A stretch of DNA of 35,761 nt from Pseudomonadota bacterium (lineage in GTDB: Bacteria; Pseudomonadota; Alphaproteobacteria; Acetobacterales; Acetobacteraceae), in NCBI GenBank assembly GCA_021805565.1, contig JAJZFA010000062.1:1-35761 (forward strand). The letters run 5' to 3'. Under the pieces are notes generated by a model, which was given only the letters and a program-made list of their open reading frames with translations, made no database searches and had not been told where the DNA came from. This document shows, one piece after another, positions 27,048 to 35,033 of the stretch. How positions within the stretch are numbered: the stretch's first letter is position 1; every line of letters begins with the position of its first letter. The position numbers and the translations under genes were made by a program.

Positions 27048-27641
27048 ATGGGCGGTCCCGAGGTTGACCGGCTGATTGGCTTGCTGTCGAAACTGCCCGG
27101 CCTGGGGCCGCGCAGCGCCCGCCGGGCCGCGTTGAAAATGCTGCAGCAGCCGGAATCGCGTATGCTGCCGCTGGCGGCCGCGCTGACGGATGCGGCCCGC
27201 GCGGTGCGGCCCTGTGCCGATTGTGGCAATATCGACAGCCAGGATCCGTGTTCGGTTTGCGCCGACCCGCAGCGCGACCGTACTATCGTTTGTGTCGTCG
27301 AGGGCGTCGGGGATCTCTGGGCGCTGGAACGGGCCCACGTTCATCGCGGGCTCTATCACGTCCTGGGCGGCACTCTGTCGGCGATGTCCGGCATCGGTCC
27401 CGAAGATCTGGCCGTTAGCGGCCTGTTGAGCAGGATTGCCGAAGGCGACGTGACAGAGGTGATCCTGGCGTTGGGTGCCACCGTCGATGGTGCCGCGACC
27501 GCCCATTGGCTGACCGACCAGCTTCGTTCCACCGGCGTCGAGATTACCCGGGTCGGTCAGGGCGTTCCAATGGGCGGGGCGCTCGATGTGCTTGACGACG
27601 GCACGCTTGCCGCAGCCCTGCGCACGCGGCGGGCAACCTGA
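27048..27641 (+). CDS. recR: Recombination mediator RecR
   Basis: A 197-residue protein of the RecFOR pathway, which helps load RecA at gaps. It has the N-terminal helix-hairpin-helix LPGLGPRSARRAALKML. The zinc finger is C56, C59, C68, C71 (CADCGNIDSQDPCSVC). The TOPRIM domain contains VVEGVGDLWALE and LALGATVDGAATA. The C-terminal Walker-like tail is RVGQGVPMGGALD. The ATG at 27048 has only a weak ribosome binding site. It is the last gene of the dnaX-ybaB-recR block and converges on uspA 9 bases away. Confidence 0.97.
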   Translation: MGGPEVDRLIGLLSKLPGLGPRSARRAALKMLQQPESRMLPLAAALTDAARAVRPCADCGNIDSQDPCSVCADPQRDRTIVCVVEGVGDLWALERAHVHRGLYHVLGGTLSAMSGIGPEDLAVSGLLSRIAEGDVTEVILALGATVDGAATAHWLTDQLRSTGVEITRVGQGVPMGGALDVLDDGTLAAALRTRRAT

Positions 27642-27650
27642 TTTGGCCGC

Positions 27651-28109
27651 TCAGGCCGGCGGGTTGGCGGGCGCATCCGCTTCCGGTGCCTTGACGACCA
27701 GAACCGGGCACGGCGCGCGGCGCATGACCGCTTCCGCGACACTGCCCTGCACGACGCGCTGAAGGCCGCCGCGGCCGTGGCTGCCGATCACGACGATATC
27801 GGCCGGCCATTCCCTGGCGGCCTTGACGATCTCATCGGCGGCGATGCCGGCCGGCATGAATTCGATGTGCGCCGGATCTGGTGGGTCGCGGCGAACGGCG
27901 GCGATACGGTCATGGGCCGCCTCCCTGGCGATCTCGATCGCCTGATCCGGTGGAAGTCCGGTTCCGGCACCGATTTCGCTCGGTGGCTCAATAACATAGA
28001 CGAAGGCGATTTTCGCCCCGAGCGCCTGCGCGAGGTCCGACCCCACCGCGGCGGCGTGGACCGCCAGCGGGTCGTCGTCGAGCGCGATCAGGATACGCTG
28101 GACCTTCAT
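27651..28109 (-). CDS. Universal stress protein, UspA family
   Basis: A 152-residue single-domain Usp. It starts VQRILIALDDDPLAVHA and carries the ATP-binding pattern G-2x-G-9x-G-S at residues 109-123 (IGSHGRGG...QGSVAEAV), followed by APCPVLVVKAPE. It is therefore likely an ATP-binding rather than a UspA-like non-binding member. The ATG at 28109 has no clear Shine-Dalgarno sequence. An upstream leftward open frame ends with an ATGA overlap at this start, but its coding value is doubtful. Confidence 0.92.
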   Translation of the reverse strand: MKVQRILIALDDDPLAVHAAAVGSDLAQALGAKIAFVYVIEPPSEIGAGTGLPPDQAIEIAREAAHDRIAAVRRDPPDPAHIEFMPAGIAADEIVKAAREWPADIVVIGSHGRGGLQRVVQGSVAEAVMRRAPCPVLVVKAPEADAPANPPA

Positions 28110-28515
28110 GGCGGGTACTCGATACTGGGGCCGGTCGCGAAACCGTACGCTTGAGCCATTACGCTAAAGCGCCGCGCAAGACTAATCAATTCGGGGCGCG
28201 CTTTCCCCGGACAGGCAATTCGGACGCCGTTACGGACCGGCGAAGCCAGCGACCCCGCGCGCCTGCTGCCGTGGGTCTTCGCGGGCCGACCGAAGCGGGC
28301 GACGGCAACGACCGCCGCACGGATCGTTTTGGAAGGTTCGCGGTTCATCGTGTCGCCGGCTCGGGACTTGGTAAAGCGACGTCCCATGGCATCGGTACCC
28401 TGGCGACCAAAACCGGCCCGACGGTGCGCCCTTGTCCGGATGGCTGCCTTCGTCGCGAACAATGGCCCGTTCATCGAAAGCTTTATACCTTGGCCGAAAG
28501 GCGTCATATGGACGG
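28110..28515. other. Gap between uspA and the GNAT gene
   Basis: About 400 bases between divergent genes. A leftward frame that could start near 28348 (MNREPSKTIRAAVVAVARFG) would end exactly with an ATGA overlap on uspA. It is arginine/alanine-rich, has no recognised domain and no good ribosome binding site, so I do not call it a gene. No repeat, tRNA or terminator was seen. Confidence 0.4.
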
Positions 28516-29046
28516 ATGCTTCCCGCCACCTTTCGCACGGCGCGCCTGACACTCCGCCCGATCGCAATGGCCGATGCCGGGCCGATCTTTGCCGCCTATT
28601 CGCGCAACCCAGAGGTGACCCGGTTCCTGATCTGGCAGCCGCACCGAACCCGCGGCGATATCGAGGCTTATATTCGGGCTTGCCTGGCGACGCCACCCCA
28701 CCGTGCGCGTACGTATGTCCTTGTTGGACGGAAAGACAGTGTGATCCGGGGCGGTTTCGATCTCCGGCAAGCCGGCCGGCACCGGCTGGAGTTCGGCTAT
28801 GTCCTGGCGCGGGCGTTTTGGGGCCAGGGCCTGATGACAGAGGCGCTGACCGAGATCGTGCGGTGGGGTTTGGCACAGCCCGCGATCTTCCGCATCGGCG
28901 CGGTATGCGACGTAGAAAATGTCGGGTCCGCTCGGGTCATGGAGAAGTCCGGTCTGGTGCGGGAAGGCTTACTGCGCCGGTATCTGGTTCACCCCGGCAT
29001 GGGTCAAGAACCGCGCGACTGTTTCAGTTATGCGCTCGTTCGGTAA
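28516..29046 (+). CDS. GNAT-family N-acetyltransferase, RimJ/RimL-like
   Basis: A 176-residue acetyltransferase. TARLTLRPIAMADAGPIF begins the fold; EFGYVLARAFWGQGLMTEAL contains the acetyl-CoA pyrophosphate loop (R/Q-x-x-G-x-G/A region, here FWGQGLMTEA). CDVENVGSARVMEKSGLVREG is the typical RimJ-type motif B. Close relatives acetylate ribosomal protein N-termini or small molecules; the target here is unknown. The ATG at 28516 gives the usual length; GGACGG lies just before it. It is convergent with modC. Confidence 0.88.
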   Translation: MLPATFRTARLTLRPIAMADAGPIFAAYSRNPEVTRFLIWQPHRTRGDIEAYIRACLATPPHRARTYVLVGRKDSVIRGGFDLRQAGRHRLEFGYVLARAFWGQGLMTEALTEIVRWGLAQPAIFRIGAVCDVENVGSARVMEKSGLVREGLLRRYLVHPGMGQEPRDCFSYALVR

Positions 29047-29094
29047 GGGCAGCTCTATCGGCATACTGACGCACCTATGGCCGATGCTGTCCCT
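29046..29094. terminator. Candidate bidirectional terminator between the GNAT gene and modC
   Basis: AGGGCAGC (29046-29053) can pair with GCTGTCCCT (29086-29094), and inside it ATCGGCAT (29057-29064) pairs with ATGGCCGAT (29077-29085), with small bulges. The structure spans the gap between the two convergent stop codons. No T-run is present on either side. Confidence 0.45.
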
Positions 29095-30172
29095 ACGTCC
29101 CGATCGCCTCGATCGAAGTCGATTTGATCAGCGCCAGCACCGGGGCACCCAGCGACAGGTTCAGGCGAACGACGGCATCCGGTGTCACCCTGGACAGCAG
29201 CGCGCCATCCGGTAAGGCGATCTCGACCATCGCGGATCGACTGTCGGGGTCGCCGGCGATGCGCCGGACTGTTCCGGGAACGACATTGTGAAGGCTGATC
29301 CCCTCCGGCGTCCGGCTTGCCAGGATGACCTCGCGCGCTGGGATACGCACGCGGCACTGCGCGCCGGGCGGAAGGTTCAGCAACGGCACCCACAGGGCCG
29401 TGCCGCCGCCCATCAGGCGGGTCAAGGCCCGGGGATGGTCATGTTCCGCCACTTCGCACAGCAGCAGCGCGGCGGCATCGTCGCGCCGTGCCAGCGGCAA
29501 ATCGGCACGTCCGGCGATGTCCTGCACCGAACCAAACGCCGTAACACGCCCCTCGTCGATCAGCACCAGGGAATCGGCCAGTCTGGCCGCCTCATCCAGG
29601 GCATGCGTGACATAGAGCACCGGCAGGCGCAGGGCCGTCTTCAAGCCGGTCAGATACGGCAGGATTTCCGCTTTCCGCGCCGAATCCAGGGCGGCCAGCG
29701 GTTCGTCCATCAACAGCAGGCGTGGCTGCGCCAGCAAGGCCCGGCCGATCGCCACGCGCTGCCGTTCGCCTCCGGACAAGGTGTACGGACGCCGGTCCAG
29801 CAGGCCGGATAGGCCCAGCAGGTCCACGACATCGCCGAAGCCGATCGCGCCGGGGGGCACACGCCGCATGCCATAACGCAGGTTGGCGGCCACCCGCATA
29901 TGCGGAAACAACCGCGAATCCTGAAACACCACCCCTGCCCGCCGGCGCTCCGGCGGTAACCAGATGCCGGCGCCGATGTCGGCCAGCACCGCATTATCGA
30001 CCGCGATACGACAGCTATCGGGCCGCAACAGGCCCGAGGCGACGCTGACGATGGTGGATTTTCCAGACCCGGACGGGCCGAACAGAACGGTGACGCCGGG
30101 CGACGGAACATCGAACGCGATATCCAACTGGAACGATGGAAAGCGATGGCGTATCGCGACGGAGACACTCAT
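29093..30172 (-). CDS. modC: Molybdate ABC transporter ATP-binding protein ModC
   Basis: A 359-residue ABC ATPase. Walker A is GPSGSGKST (32-40), Q-loop VVFQDSRLFPHM, signature LSGGERQRVA (132 on), Walker B LLLMDEPLAALD and switch H190 (YVTHALDEA). The C-terminal ~90 residues form a TOBE/Mop domain (IPAREVILASRTPEGISLHN, then LGAPVLALIKSTSIEAIG), which in ModC binds molybdate or tungstate and gates transport. The Mop segment and 'SLHNVVPG' separate it from sulfate and iron importers. The ATG at 30172 overlaps the modB stop (ATGA). Last gene of the DUF2325-modB-modC operon. Confidence 0.94.
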   Translation of the reverse strand: MSVSVAIRHRFPSFQLDIAFDVPSPGVTVLFGPSGSGKSTIVSVASGLLRPDSCRIAVDNAVLADIGAGIWLPPERRRAGVVFQDSRLFPHMRVAANLRYGMRRVPPGAIGFGDVVDLLGLSGLLDRRPYTLSGGERQRVAIGRALLAQPRLLLMDEPLAALDSARKAEILPYLTGLKTALRLPVLYVTHALDEAARLADSLVLIDEGRVTAFGSVQDIAGRADLPLARRDDAAALLLCEVAEHDHPRALTRLMGGGTALWVPLLNLPPGAQCRVRIPAREVILASRTPEGISLHNVVPGTVRRIAGDPDSRSAMVEIALPDGALLSRVTPDAVVRLNLSLGAPVLALIKSTSIEAIGT

Positions 30173-30861
30173 CGCCCGAGCGCTGTGTTCAGTCGCTTGC
30201 CGAACCATTCCGATAGCAGCAGTCCGGTCAGTGCCAGGGTCAGCGAAATCATCGACAGTCCGGCGGCCTTGGCCTCGCCGCCGGGGACCTGCAATGCGCT
30301 GTAAATTGCCAGCGGCAGGGTTTGCGTCTGCCCGGGGATGTTGGCAGCGAAGGTGATGACGGCGCCGAATTCGCCCAGGCAGGTCGCATAGCCGACAATG
30401 GCGGCCGCCAGAATACCGGGCGATGCGAGCGGCAAGGTGACGGTGAACAGGCGGTCCAGCCAGCCCGCGCCCAGGGTTCGCGCCGCCTGTTCCAGGCCGC
30501 CGTCGATTGCATCCAGCGACAGCCGGACGGCACGCACCATGATCGGGAATGTCATGACCGCGCAGGCGAGACTGGCGCCAGCGGTGGTGAACACCAGGCG
30601 GATGCCGAACCAATCGTGAAGCAGCACGCCGATCGGTCCGCGGATACCGAAAACGATCAGCAGCAGCCAGCCGGTGACAACCGGGGGCAGCACCATCGGC
30701 AGATGGACCACCGCATTCAGCAGCCCCCGACCCGGAAAGCGGCAGCGCGCGAGGATCCACGCGGTCAGGATAGCGACAGGCAGCCCGAAGCCGATCGCGC
30801 GCGCGGCGACTGCCAGGGTCAGCCAGACGGTTTCCCATTCTTCCGGCGTTAATGTCGTCAT
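30169..30861 (-). CDS. modB: Molybdate ABC transporter permease ModB
   Basis: A 230-residue inner-membrane permease with five to six helices. Typical ModB sequence includes TVWLTLAVAARAIGFGLPVA, HLPMVLPPVVTGWLLL, and the EAA loop EQAARTLGAGWLDRLFTVTL that docks ModC. GEFGAVITFAANIPGQTQTL is diagnostic for molybdate permeases. The ATG at 30861 is chosen; an in-frame TTG at 30894 is the alternative and would leave only a 3-base gap after the DUF2325 stop. No modA (periplasmic binding protein) is in the operon, which is unusual and means ModA must come from elsewhere or another binding protein serves. Confidence 0.94.
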   Translation of the reverse strand: MTTLTPEEWETVWLTLAVAARAIGFGLPVAILTAWILARCRFPGRGLLNAVVHLPMVLPPVVTGWLLLIVFGIRGPIGVLLHDWFGIRLVFTTAGASLACAVMTFPIMVRAVRLSLDAIDGGLEQAARTLGAGWLDRLFTVTLPLASPGILAAAIVGYATCLGEFGAVITFAANIPGQTQTLPLAIYSALQVPGGEAKAAGLSMISLTLALTGLLLSEWFGKRLNTALGR

Positions 30862-30897
30862 GAGATCGCTATAGCCGTGAACAGGCAGCGGCAACAG

Positions 30898-32127
30898 TCA
30901 GGCGGCGACAGTCAGCGATCGGAGGGCGGCTAGCAGCGCGGTGACGCTGGCAGAGCGCAACGGAATGAACCGCTTGCCGGCCTGGCGGGACAACGATTTG
31001 ACCGCGTTCGCGGCTTCGTGGCTGATGCAATCGACTGGAAACAAGGCGATATCGGATTGGCTCATCAGCCCTGCCAGCAGGCTGGGCCGATGCTCCATGC
31101 CGCCGTCGTGATGCAGGAATGCCGCGCCCAGACCTTGTGTCGCCGCACGCATCGGGGCGACCTGATTGGGGCGGCCACCGACATACAGTAACGTTAGGCC
31201 GTCCAAACGCATCGGCGGCGTGTCGGACGGTGCCACACCCAGCGCCTCTTCGGCCGCGCGCAGTTCGTGGCGCATGGCATCGCAGGCCGCTTCGGCCGCG
31301 ATGCGTGCCGCCCGTTCGGCATCGCGATCCGCCTGCATCGCTTTCAGCCGGCTGTCCAGCGTGGTTCGGGGCCTGGATTCGGCGGCGAGGCGCTTTTCCC
31401 GGTCGGCGACAAGACCGAACAGAGGGGTGTTGTCAGTGGGAAGGACGGCGGAGGCATCGGAGACAATCTTGTCGGCCAGCGTCTGCCGCAACGCCTGGAT
31501 CTGGGTATCGCGATCGGCAACCGCCCGGTGCAAGGCGTGTTGCTGGCGCTCGAGCCTGGATTCCAGGTCCGCTTTGTCAGTTTCAAGTTGACAGAGACGC
31601 CTTATGTCCGCCCGGTTGGCCGATCCGATAAGGTGGGACAACATATGCACGTCCCCGAACGCATCCCGGACGATCGTCTGGTTGGTGTGCGGATGGGTCA
31701 GCGTCGCCCAATAGGCGCCGGGAATGTCGCCGCGGCGCGCGGACTCCTGCCATAGCACCTGAACGCCGGCCGCGTCGGCGGCCCGGGCGAACCGGTTGAC
31801 CGCCAGCTTATGGCGATGATCGAGCGCCTTGTTGAGTTGCCTGGCGGTATCGTCGTGCCGCCCCGCCACGGTGACGGCCATGCCATGCAATTCGTGATCG
31901 GTACGGCCGTGGACCGGCAGGCCGGCCTTTTTCAGTATTTGCCTCAGGTCCGGTGCCGACAGGCAGGTGCCGATGATCGAGCAGTGCAGGTTGGTGTTGA
32001 ATTCCCATATCTTAGTGCGGCGTGGCGCGGCGGGGCGCTGGACCAGCGCGGGCGGAATCGTGCGGAGATCGAAAGGCCGCGCCAGCAGCGGGGTTTTGAT
32101 CGCGATCGAGTGTCCTGCTCCGCTCAT
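30898..32127 (-). CDS. DUF2325 domain protein heading the modBC operon
   Basis: A 409-residue cytoplasmic protein of unknown function. The C-terminal ~90 residues are the DUF2325 domain: LLYVGGRPNQVAPMRAAT, HHDGGMEHRP, FPVDCISHEAANAVK and FIPLRSASVTALL. The middle (about 185-310) is charged and likely coiled coil (RLERQQHALHRAVADRDTQI). The N-terminal part has potential metal ligands: LHCSIIGTC, DHELHG and DVHMLSH. It begins the operon with modB and modC and lies directly under two Mo-box-like palindromes. That suggests a role in molybdenum uptake, sensing or use; this is inference. AGGG (complement of 32135-32138) lies 7 bases before the ATG. Confidence 0.88.
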   Translation of the reverse strand: MSGAGHSIAIKTPLLARPFDLRTIPPALVQRPAAPRRTKIWEFNTNLHCSIIGTCLSAPDLRQILKKAGLPVHGRTDHELHGMAVTVAGRHDDTARQLNKALDHRHKLAVNRFARAADAAGVQVLWQESARRGDIPGAYWATLTHPHTNQTIVRDAFGDVHMLSHLIGSANRADIRRLCQLETDKADLESRLERQQHALHRAVADRDTQIQALRQTLADKIVSDASAVLPTDNTPLFGLVADREKRLAAESRPRTTLDSRLKAMQADRDAERAARIAAEAACDAMRHELRAAEEALGVAPSDTPPMRLDGLTLLYVGGRPNQVAPMRAATQGLGAAFLHHDGGMEHRPSLLAGLMSQSDIALFPVDCISHEAANAVKSLSRQAGKRFIPLRSASVTALLAALRSLTVAA

Positions 32128-32144
32128 TGGATCGCCCTGTGCTT

Positions 32145-32172
32145 TTCGTTAGTTCAAATTGGATATAACGAC
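32145..32172 (-). promoter_or_regulatory. Candidate ModE operator (Mo-box 1)
   Basis: Half-sites TTCGTTAGTTC (32145-32155) and GATATAACGAC (32162-32172) flank exactly 6 bases. They match each other as an inverted repeat at 8 of 11 positions. Against the known ModE half-sites ATCGCTATATA / TATATAACGAT they match 6 and 9 of 11. The site overlaps the likely -10 and start region of the DUF2325-modB-modC operon, where molybdate-bound ModE would repress. No modE gene is in the window. Confidence 0.55.
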
Positions 32173-32191
32173 TCGCGCCGGCCCTGGTCCA
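32162..32191 (-). promoter_or_regulatory. Candidate promoter of the DUF2325-modBC operon
   Basis: Read leftward: -35 TGGACC (complement of 32186-32191), 18-base spacer, -10 TATATC (complement of 32162-32167). Each hexamer matches the sigma-70 consensus at 4 of 6 positions. The predicted start is about 28 bases before the ATG at 32127. Both Mo-box-like palindromes touch it. Confidence 0.4.
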
Positions 32192-32218
32192 TCGTAATAT
32201 TCCACAGGGTATAGCGAC
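32191..32218 (-). promoter_or_regulatory. Candidate ModE operator (Mo-box 2)
   Basis: Half-sites ATCGTAATATT (32191-32201) and GGTATAGCGAC (32208-32218), again with a 6-base spacer, match the ModE half-sites at 8 and 7 of 11 positions. Its centre is 46 bases from that of Mo-box 1. The same spacer length and motif in two neighbouring sites is unlikely by chance. It reaches the upstream edge of the candidate -35. Confidence 0.5.
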
Positions 32219-32523
32219 CATGCCCCAAGGGGCTAGATCCGCCAAGCGGAAAGCAAACAACCCGTGCGTGCTCGGTGGACGCTGGAGGACAACGGAGTGG
32301 AACAGAGCATCGCCGAGCGCGCCGGCGGCACCAGGATCTGGCTGTATAGCGAACAAGCAAACGCTCATCGCCGAGGACAGAGCGTGGGAAAAATAATGAA
32401 ATCGCAATGAAACCAGGACGGACTGGCACTTCGCAACGGCCGATGCCCGGATCGCGCTTATATGGGCCGATCCGGCGCTATGAGCGACTCAGTGCCCTAA
32501 AGTCTAGATTTGTCCGACGGGTT
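32219..32523. other. Gap between the Mo-box region and the acyl-CoA dehydrogenase genes
   Basis: About 300 bases with no convincing gene. A short CCCCAAGGGG palindrome occurs near 32223-32232 and a lone TATAGCGA half-site-like sequence near 32345; neither is interpretable alone. This is the 3' side of the leftward acyl-CoA dehydrogenase operon; no clear terminator was seen. Confidence 0.4.
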
Positions 32524-33639
32524 TCAGTACCCCATTAAATGGGCGTAACGATCGCGGCAGAACCGGGAATCTCCGAACGCAGCCTGCGCGGCGCGCGCGC
32601 GCTTCATGAAAAAGCCGATCTCGTGCTCATCCGTCATACCGATGCCACCGTGCATCTGCACGCCCTCGTTCCCGCAGAGAAACAGCGTTTCGTTCGCCTT
32701 GGCCTTGGCCAGCGCGACCAGGGCCGCGGCGTCGTTTGTGTTGCCGTCCAGCGCGGACACGGCCGCCAGGACAGCGGAGCGGGTTATCTCCACTTCGCAG
32801 AACATCTGTGCGGCCCGGTGTTTCAGCGCCTGGAAGCTGCCGATGGCGACGCCGAACTGTTTGCGGTCTTTCAAATACTGAACGGTGCGATCGAAGGATT
32901 CCTGCGCACTGCCCAGCATTTCGGCGGCCAATCCGGCTCGGGCGCGGTCCAGGACCGGTTCCAGGATCGCGGCGCCCTGGCCGGCGCGACCCAGCACGGC
33001 ACTGGAACCCACCGCGACGTTATCGAAACGGATAAGGGCCGCATTGCGGCTGTCAACCATGGTCAACCGCGTCCGGCTTGTGGCTTCGGCCGGAATCAGG
33101 AACAGGGTCGTGCCGGAGTCCGTTTCGGCGGCAACGATCAGCGTGTCGGCGATGTGACCGTCCAGCACGAAGGTCTTCTGCCCGTTCAGGCGGTAACCCG
33201 TTCCGTCCCGTCCGGCCTTCAGTTCGATCCGGGCGGGCGCGTGGCGGGCGGTTTCCTCCAGCGCAAGGGCGAAGATATGCTCTCCGGCCAGCAAGGACGG
33301 CAGGTACTCGGCTTTTTGACCGGCGGTGCCGCCCAGCGACAGCATCGACGCGCCGATCAGTGCGGTCGAAAGCAGCGGGGAAGCGGCCAGCGTGCGGCCG
33401 GCGGCCTCCATGACCTGCGCAAGGCCGGTCATGCCGAAAGCCGATCCGCCGTCGTCCTCGGCAACCAGGAAACCGGTCCAGCCCAGTTCTGCCATCTGGC
33501 GCCACAGATCGCGGGAAAACCCAACGGGGTCGCTATCGTCGCGTAGTTTCCGCAACGCGGTCACCGGGCTGCGTTCGCGAAAGAAATCCAGCGCGGTTTC
33601 GCGCACCATTCGGGCTTCTTCGGACAGGATCAGGGGCAT
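32524..33639 (-). CDS. Acyl-CoA dehydrogenase, small non-catalytic-type subunit
   Basis: A 371-residue acyl-CoA dehydrogenase-fold protein. The N-terminal helical domain starts LILSEEARMVRETALDFFRE, then GWTGFLVAEDDGGSAFGM. The C-terminal domain has YLKDRKQFGVAIGSFQALKH and VQMHGGIGMTDEHEIGFFMKR. The usual 'EGT' catalytic glutamate segment is missing at the C-terminus, which ends RDRYAHLMGY. That matches the beta-type partner in heterotetrameric (alpha2beta2) dehydrogenases such as those of steroid side-chain breakdown, where only one subunit carries the catalytic base. It lies 4 bases after the partner's stop. No clear Shine-Dalgarno sequence, so coupling is likely. Confidence 0.88.
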   Translation of the reverse strand: MPLILSEEARMVRETALDFFRERSPVTALRKLRDDSDPVGFSRDLWRQMAELGWTGFLVAEDDGGSAFGMTGLAQVMEAAGRTLAASPLLSTALIGASMLSLGGTAGQKAEYLPSLLAGEHIFALALEETARHAPARIELKAGRDGTGYRLNGQKTFVLDGHIADTLIVAAETDSGTTLFLIPAEATSRTRLTMVDSRNAALIRFDNVAVGSSAVLGRAGQGAAILEPVLDRARAGLAAEMLGSAQESFDRTVQYLKDRKQFGVAIGSFQALKHRAAQMFCEVEITRSAVLAAVSALDGNTNDAAALVALAKAKANETLFLCGNEGVQMHGGIGMTDEHEIGFFMKRARAAQAAFGDSRFCRDRYAHLMGY

Positions 33640-33643
33640 GGGC

Positions 33644-34825
33644 TTAATCCGGCAGGCCAAGCACGCGCTTGGCAATAATATTGAGCTGAACCTCGGACGT
33701 TCCGCCCTCGATGGTGTTAGCTTTGGAGCGCAGCCATTCGCGGGTGAAGCGCAGTTCGTCCTCGGTGAAACCGTCGCCCTCCCAGCCAAGTCCCTGAAAG
33801 CCCTCGGCCTCCAGCAGCATTTCATAGCGGCGCTTGTTGAGTTCGGTGCCCTGAAGCTTGAACATTGCCGATAACGGGCCTGGCGGGGCGCCGGATTCGG
33901 CTTCCTCGGCGGCCCTGCGGCGGGTCAGTTGGAAGGCGTGCAGGTCCATGCTGTAGGCGGCGATGCGATCGCGTAGCACGGGGTCGGCGATTTTCCCGTC
34001 CGTTTCTCCGGCGAAGTGTTTCGCGACATCCTCGATGGCGGCCTCGAATTTCGCGGCGGCACGGGATCCGATGCCGCCAATGCCTTTGCGTTCGTGTTCC
34101 AGCAAGCGTTTGGCGATGGTCCAGCCCTTGTTGAGCGGGCCGACCAGATTGCCGGCGGGCACGCGGACGTTTTCCAGGAATGTTTCGCAGAAGACCGACG
34201 CGCCGCTGATCAGGCGGATGGGGCGCGGGCGGACGCCCGGATCGTCCATGTCGATCAGCAGGAAGCTGATGCCTTCGTGCTTTTTCGCGGCCGGGTCGGT
34301 GCGGACGAGGCAGAAGATCCAGTCGGAATGATGCGCGTTGGAGGTCCAGATTTTGTGGCCATTGACCAGGAAATGTTCGCCTTGCAACACCGCCCGGGTG
34401 CGCAGGCTGGCAAGATCGGAACCGGCTTCGGGTTCGGAATAGCCCTGGCACCAGCGAATCTCGCCGCGGACGATGGGCGGTATGTGGGTGCGGCGCTGTT
34501 CTTCCGTCCCGTATTCCAACAGGACAGGGCCGAGCATGGACAGGCCCATGCCGCGCAGGGGCGGACGGCAGCCGAGGTCCTGCATTTCCTCTTCCAGGAT
34601 CAGGGCTTCGTCGTTGGACAGGCCGCCGCCGCCGTATTGGGTGGGCCATGTCGGGGCGGTCCAGCCCTTGGCGGCCATGCGGTCCAGCCATTGTTTTTGT
34701 TCGGGGCGTACGTATTCGGCGCGTTTGCCGCCGGCGACCTGTTCGGAGTCCGGCATGCGGGTGCGCATAGCGGGCGGGCAGTTGTCCTCCAGCCAGGCGC
34801 GGGTCGCGGCTCGGAAGGTGGACAT
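33644..34825 (-). CDS. Acyl-CoA dehydrogenase, catalytic subunit of a pair
   Basis: A 393-residue FAD enzyme. Landmarks are AAKGWTAPTWPTQYGGGGLS, the FAD/substrate loop WCQGYSEPEAGSDLASLRT, GHKIWTSNAHHSDWIFCLVR, and the C-terminal TIEGGTSEVQLNIIAKRVLG, where Glu373 is the likely catalytic base. This is the FadE-type pattern of acyl-CoA dehydrogenases that pair with a degenerate partner. AAGGAA lies about 8 bases before the ATG. The pair would introduce a double bond into a CoA ester, perhaps a bulky one (steroid, bile-acid or branched chain). The substrate is not readable, and no thiolase or ligase gene is adjacent. Confidence 0.92.
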   Translation of the reverse strand: MSTFRAATRAWLEDNCPPAMRTRMPDSEQVAGGKRAEYVRPEQKQWLDRMAAKGWTAPTWPTQYGGGGLSNDEALILEEEMQDLGCRPPLRGMGLSMLGPVLLEYGTEEQRRTHIPPIVRGEIRWCQGYSEPEAGSDLASLRTRAVLQGEHFLVNGHKIWTSNAHHSDWIFCLVRTDPAAKKHEGISFLLIDMDDPGVRPRPIRLISGASVFCETFLENVRVPAGNLVGPLNKGWTIAKRLLEHERKGIGGIGSRAAAKFEAAIEDVAKHFAGETDGKIADPVLRDRIAAYSMDLHAFQLTRRRAAEEAESGAPPGPLSAMFKLQGTELNKRRYEMLLEAEGFQGLGWEGDGFTEDELRFTREWLRSKANTIEGGTSEVQLNIIAKRVLGLPD

Positions 34826-35033
34826 CGGCGGTTCCTTGTGTTTCCCCAGAGGGTGTCAAAGGAGCATCATCTCGGCGGGTGAGCAAGTGGGGCATGTGCA
34901 TGGTGGGTTGGCCATTTAGCCCACAACCGGAACGATCCGGACGATGTTCTTCATCGGCTCCTAACCTGCTGTCGCAAAGCTACCGTTCATCGCCTGCTGC
35001 TACACATGCGCATAGGACGTTGCCGGCGATGAG

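Noticed and set aside
28106-28876. A 256-codon leftward frame ending with an ATGA overlap at the uspA start
   Set aside because: Most of it is antisense to the GNAT gene; the part in the gap is Arg/Ala-rich with no domain or ribosome binding site.
30173-30838. N-terminal extension of modC to a 581-residue protein
   Set aside because: The added part is the modB region in another frame; the ATG at 30172 gives the standard ModC start.
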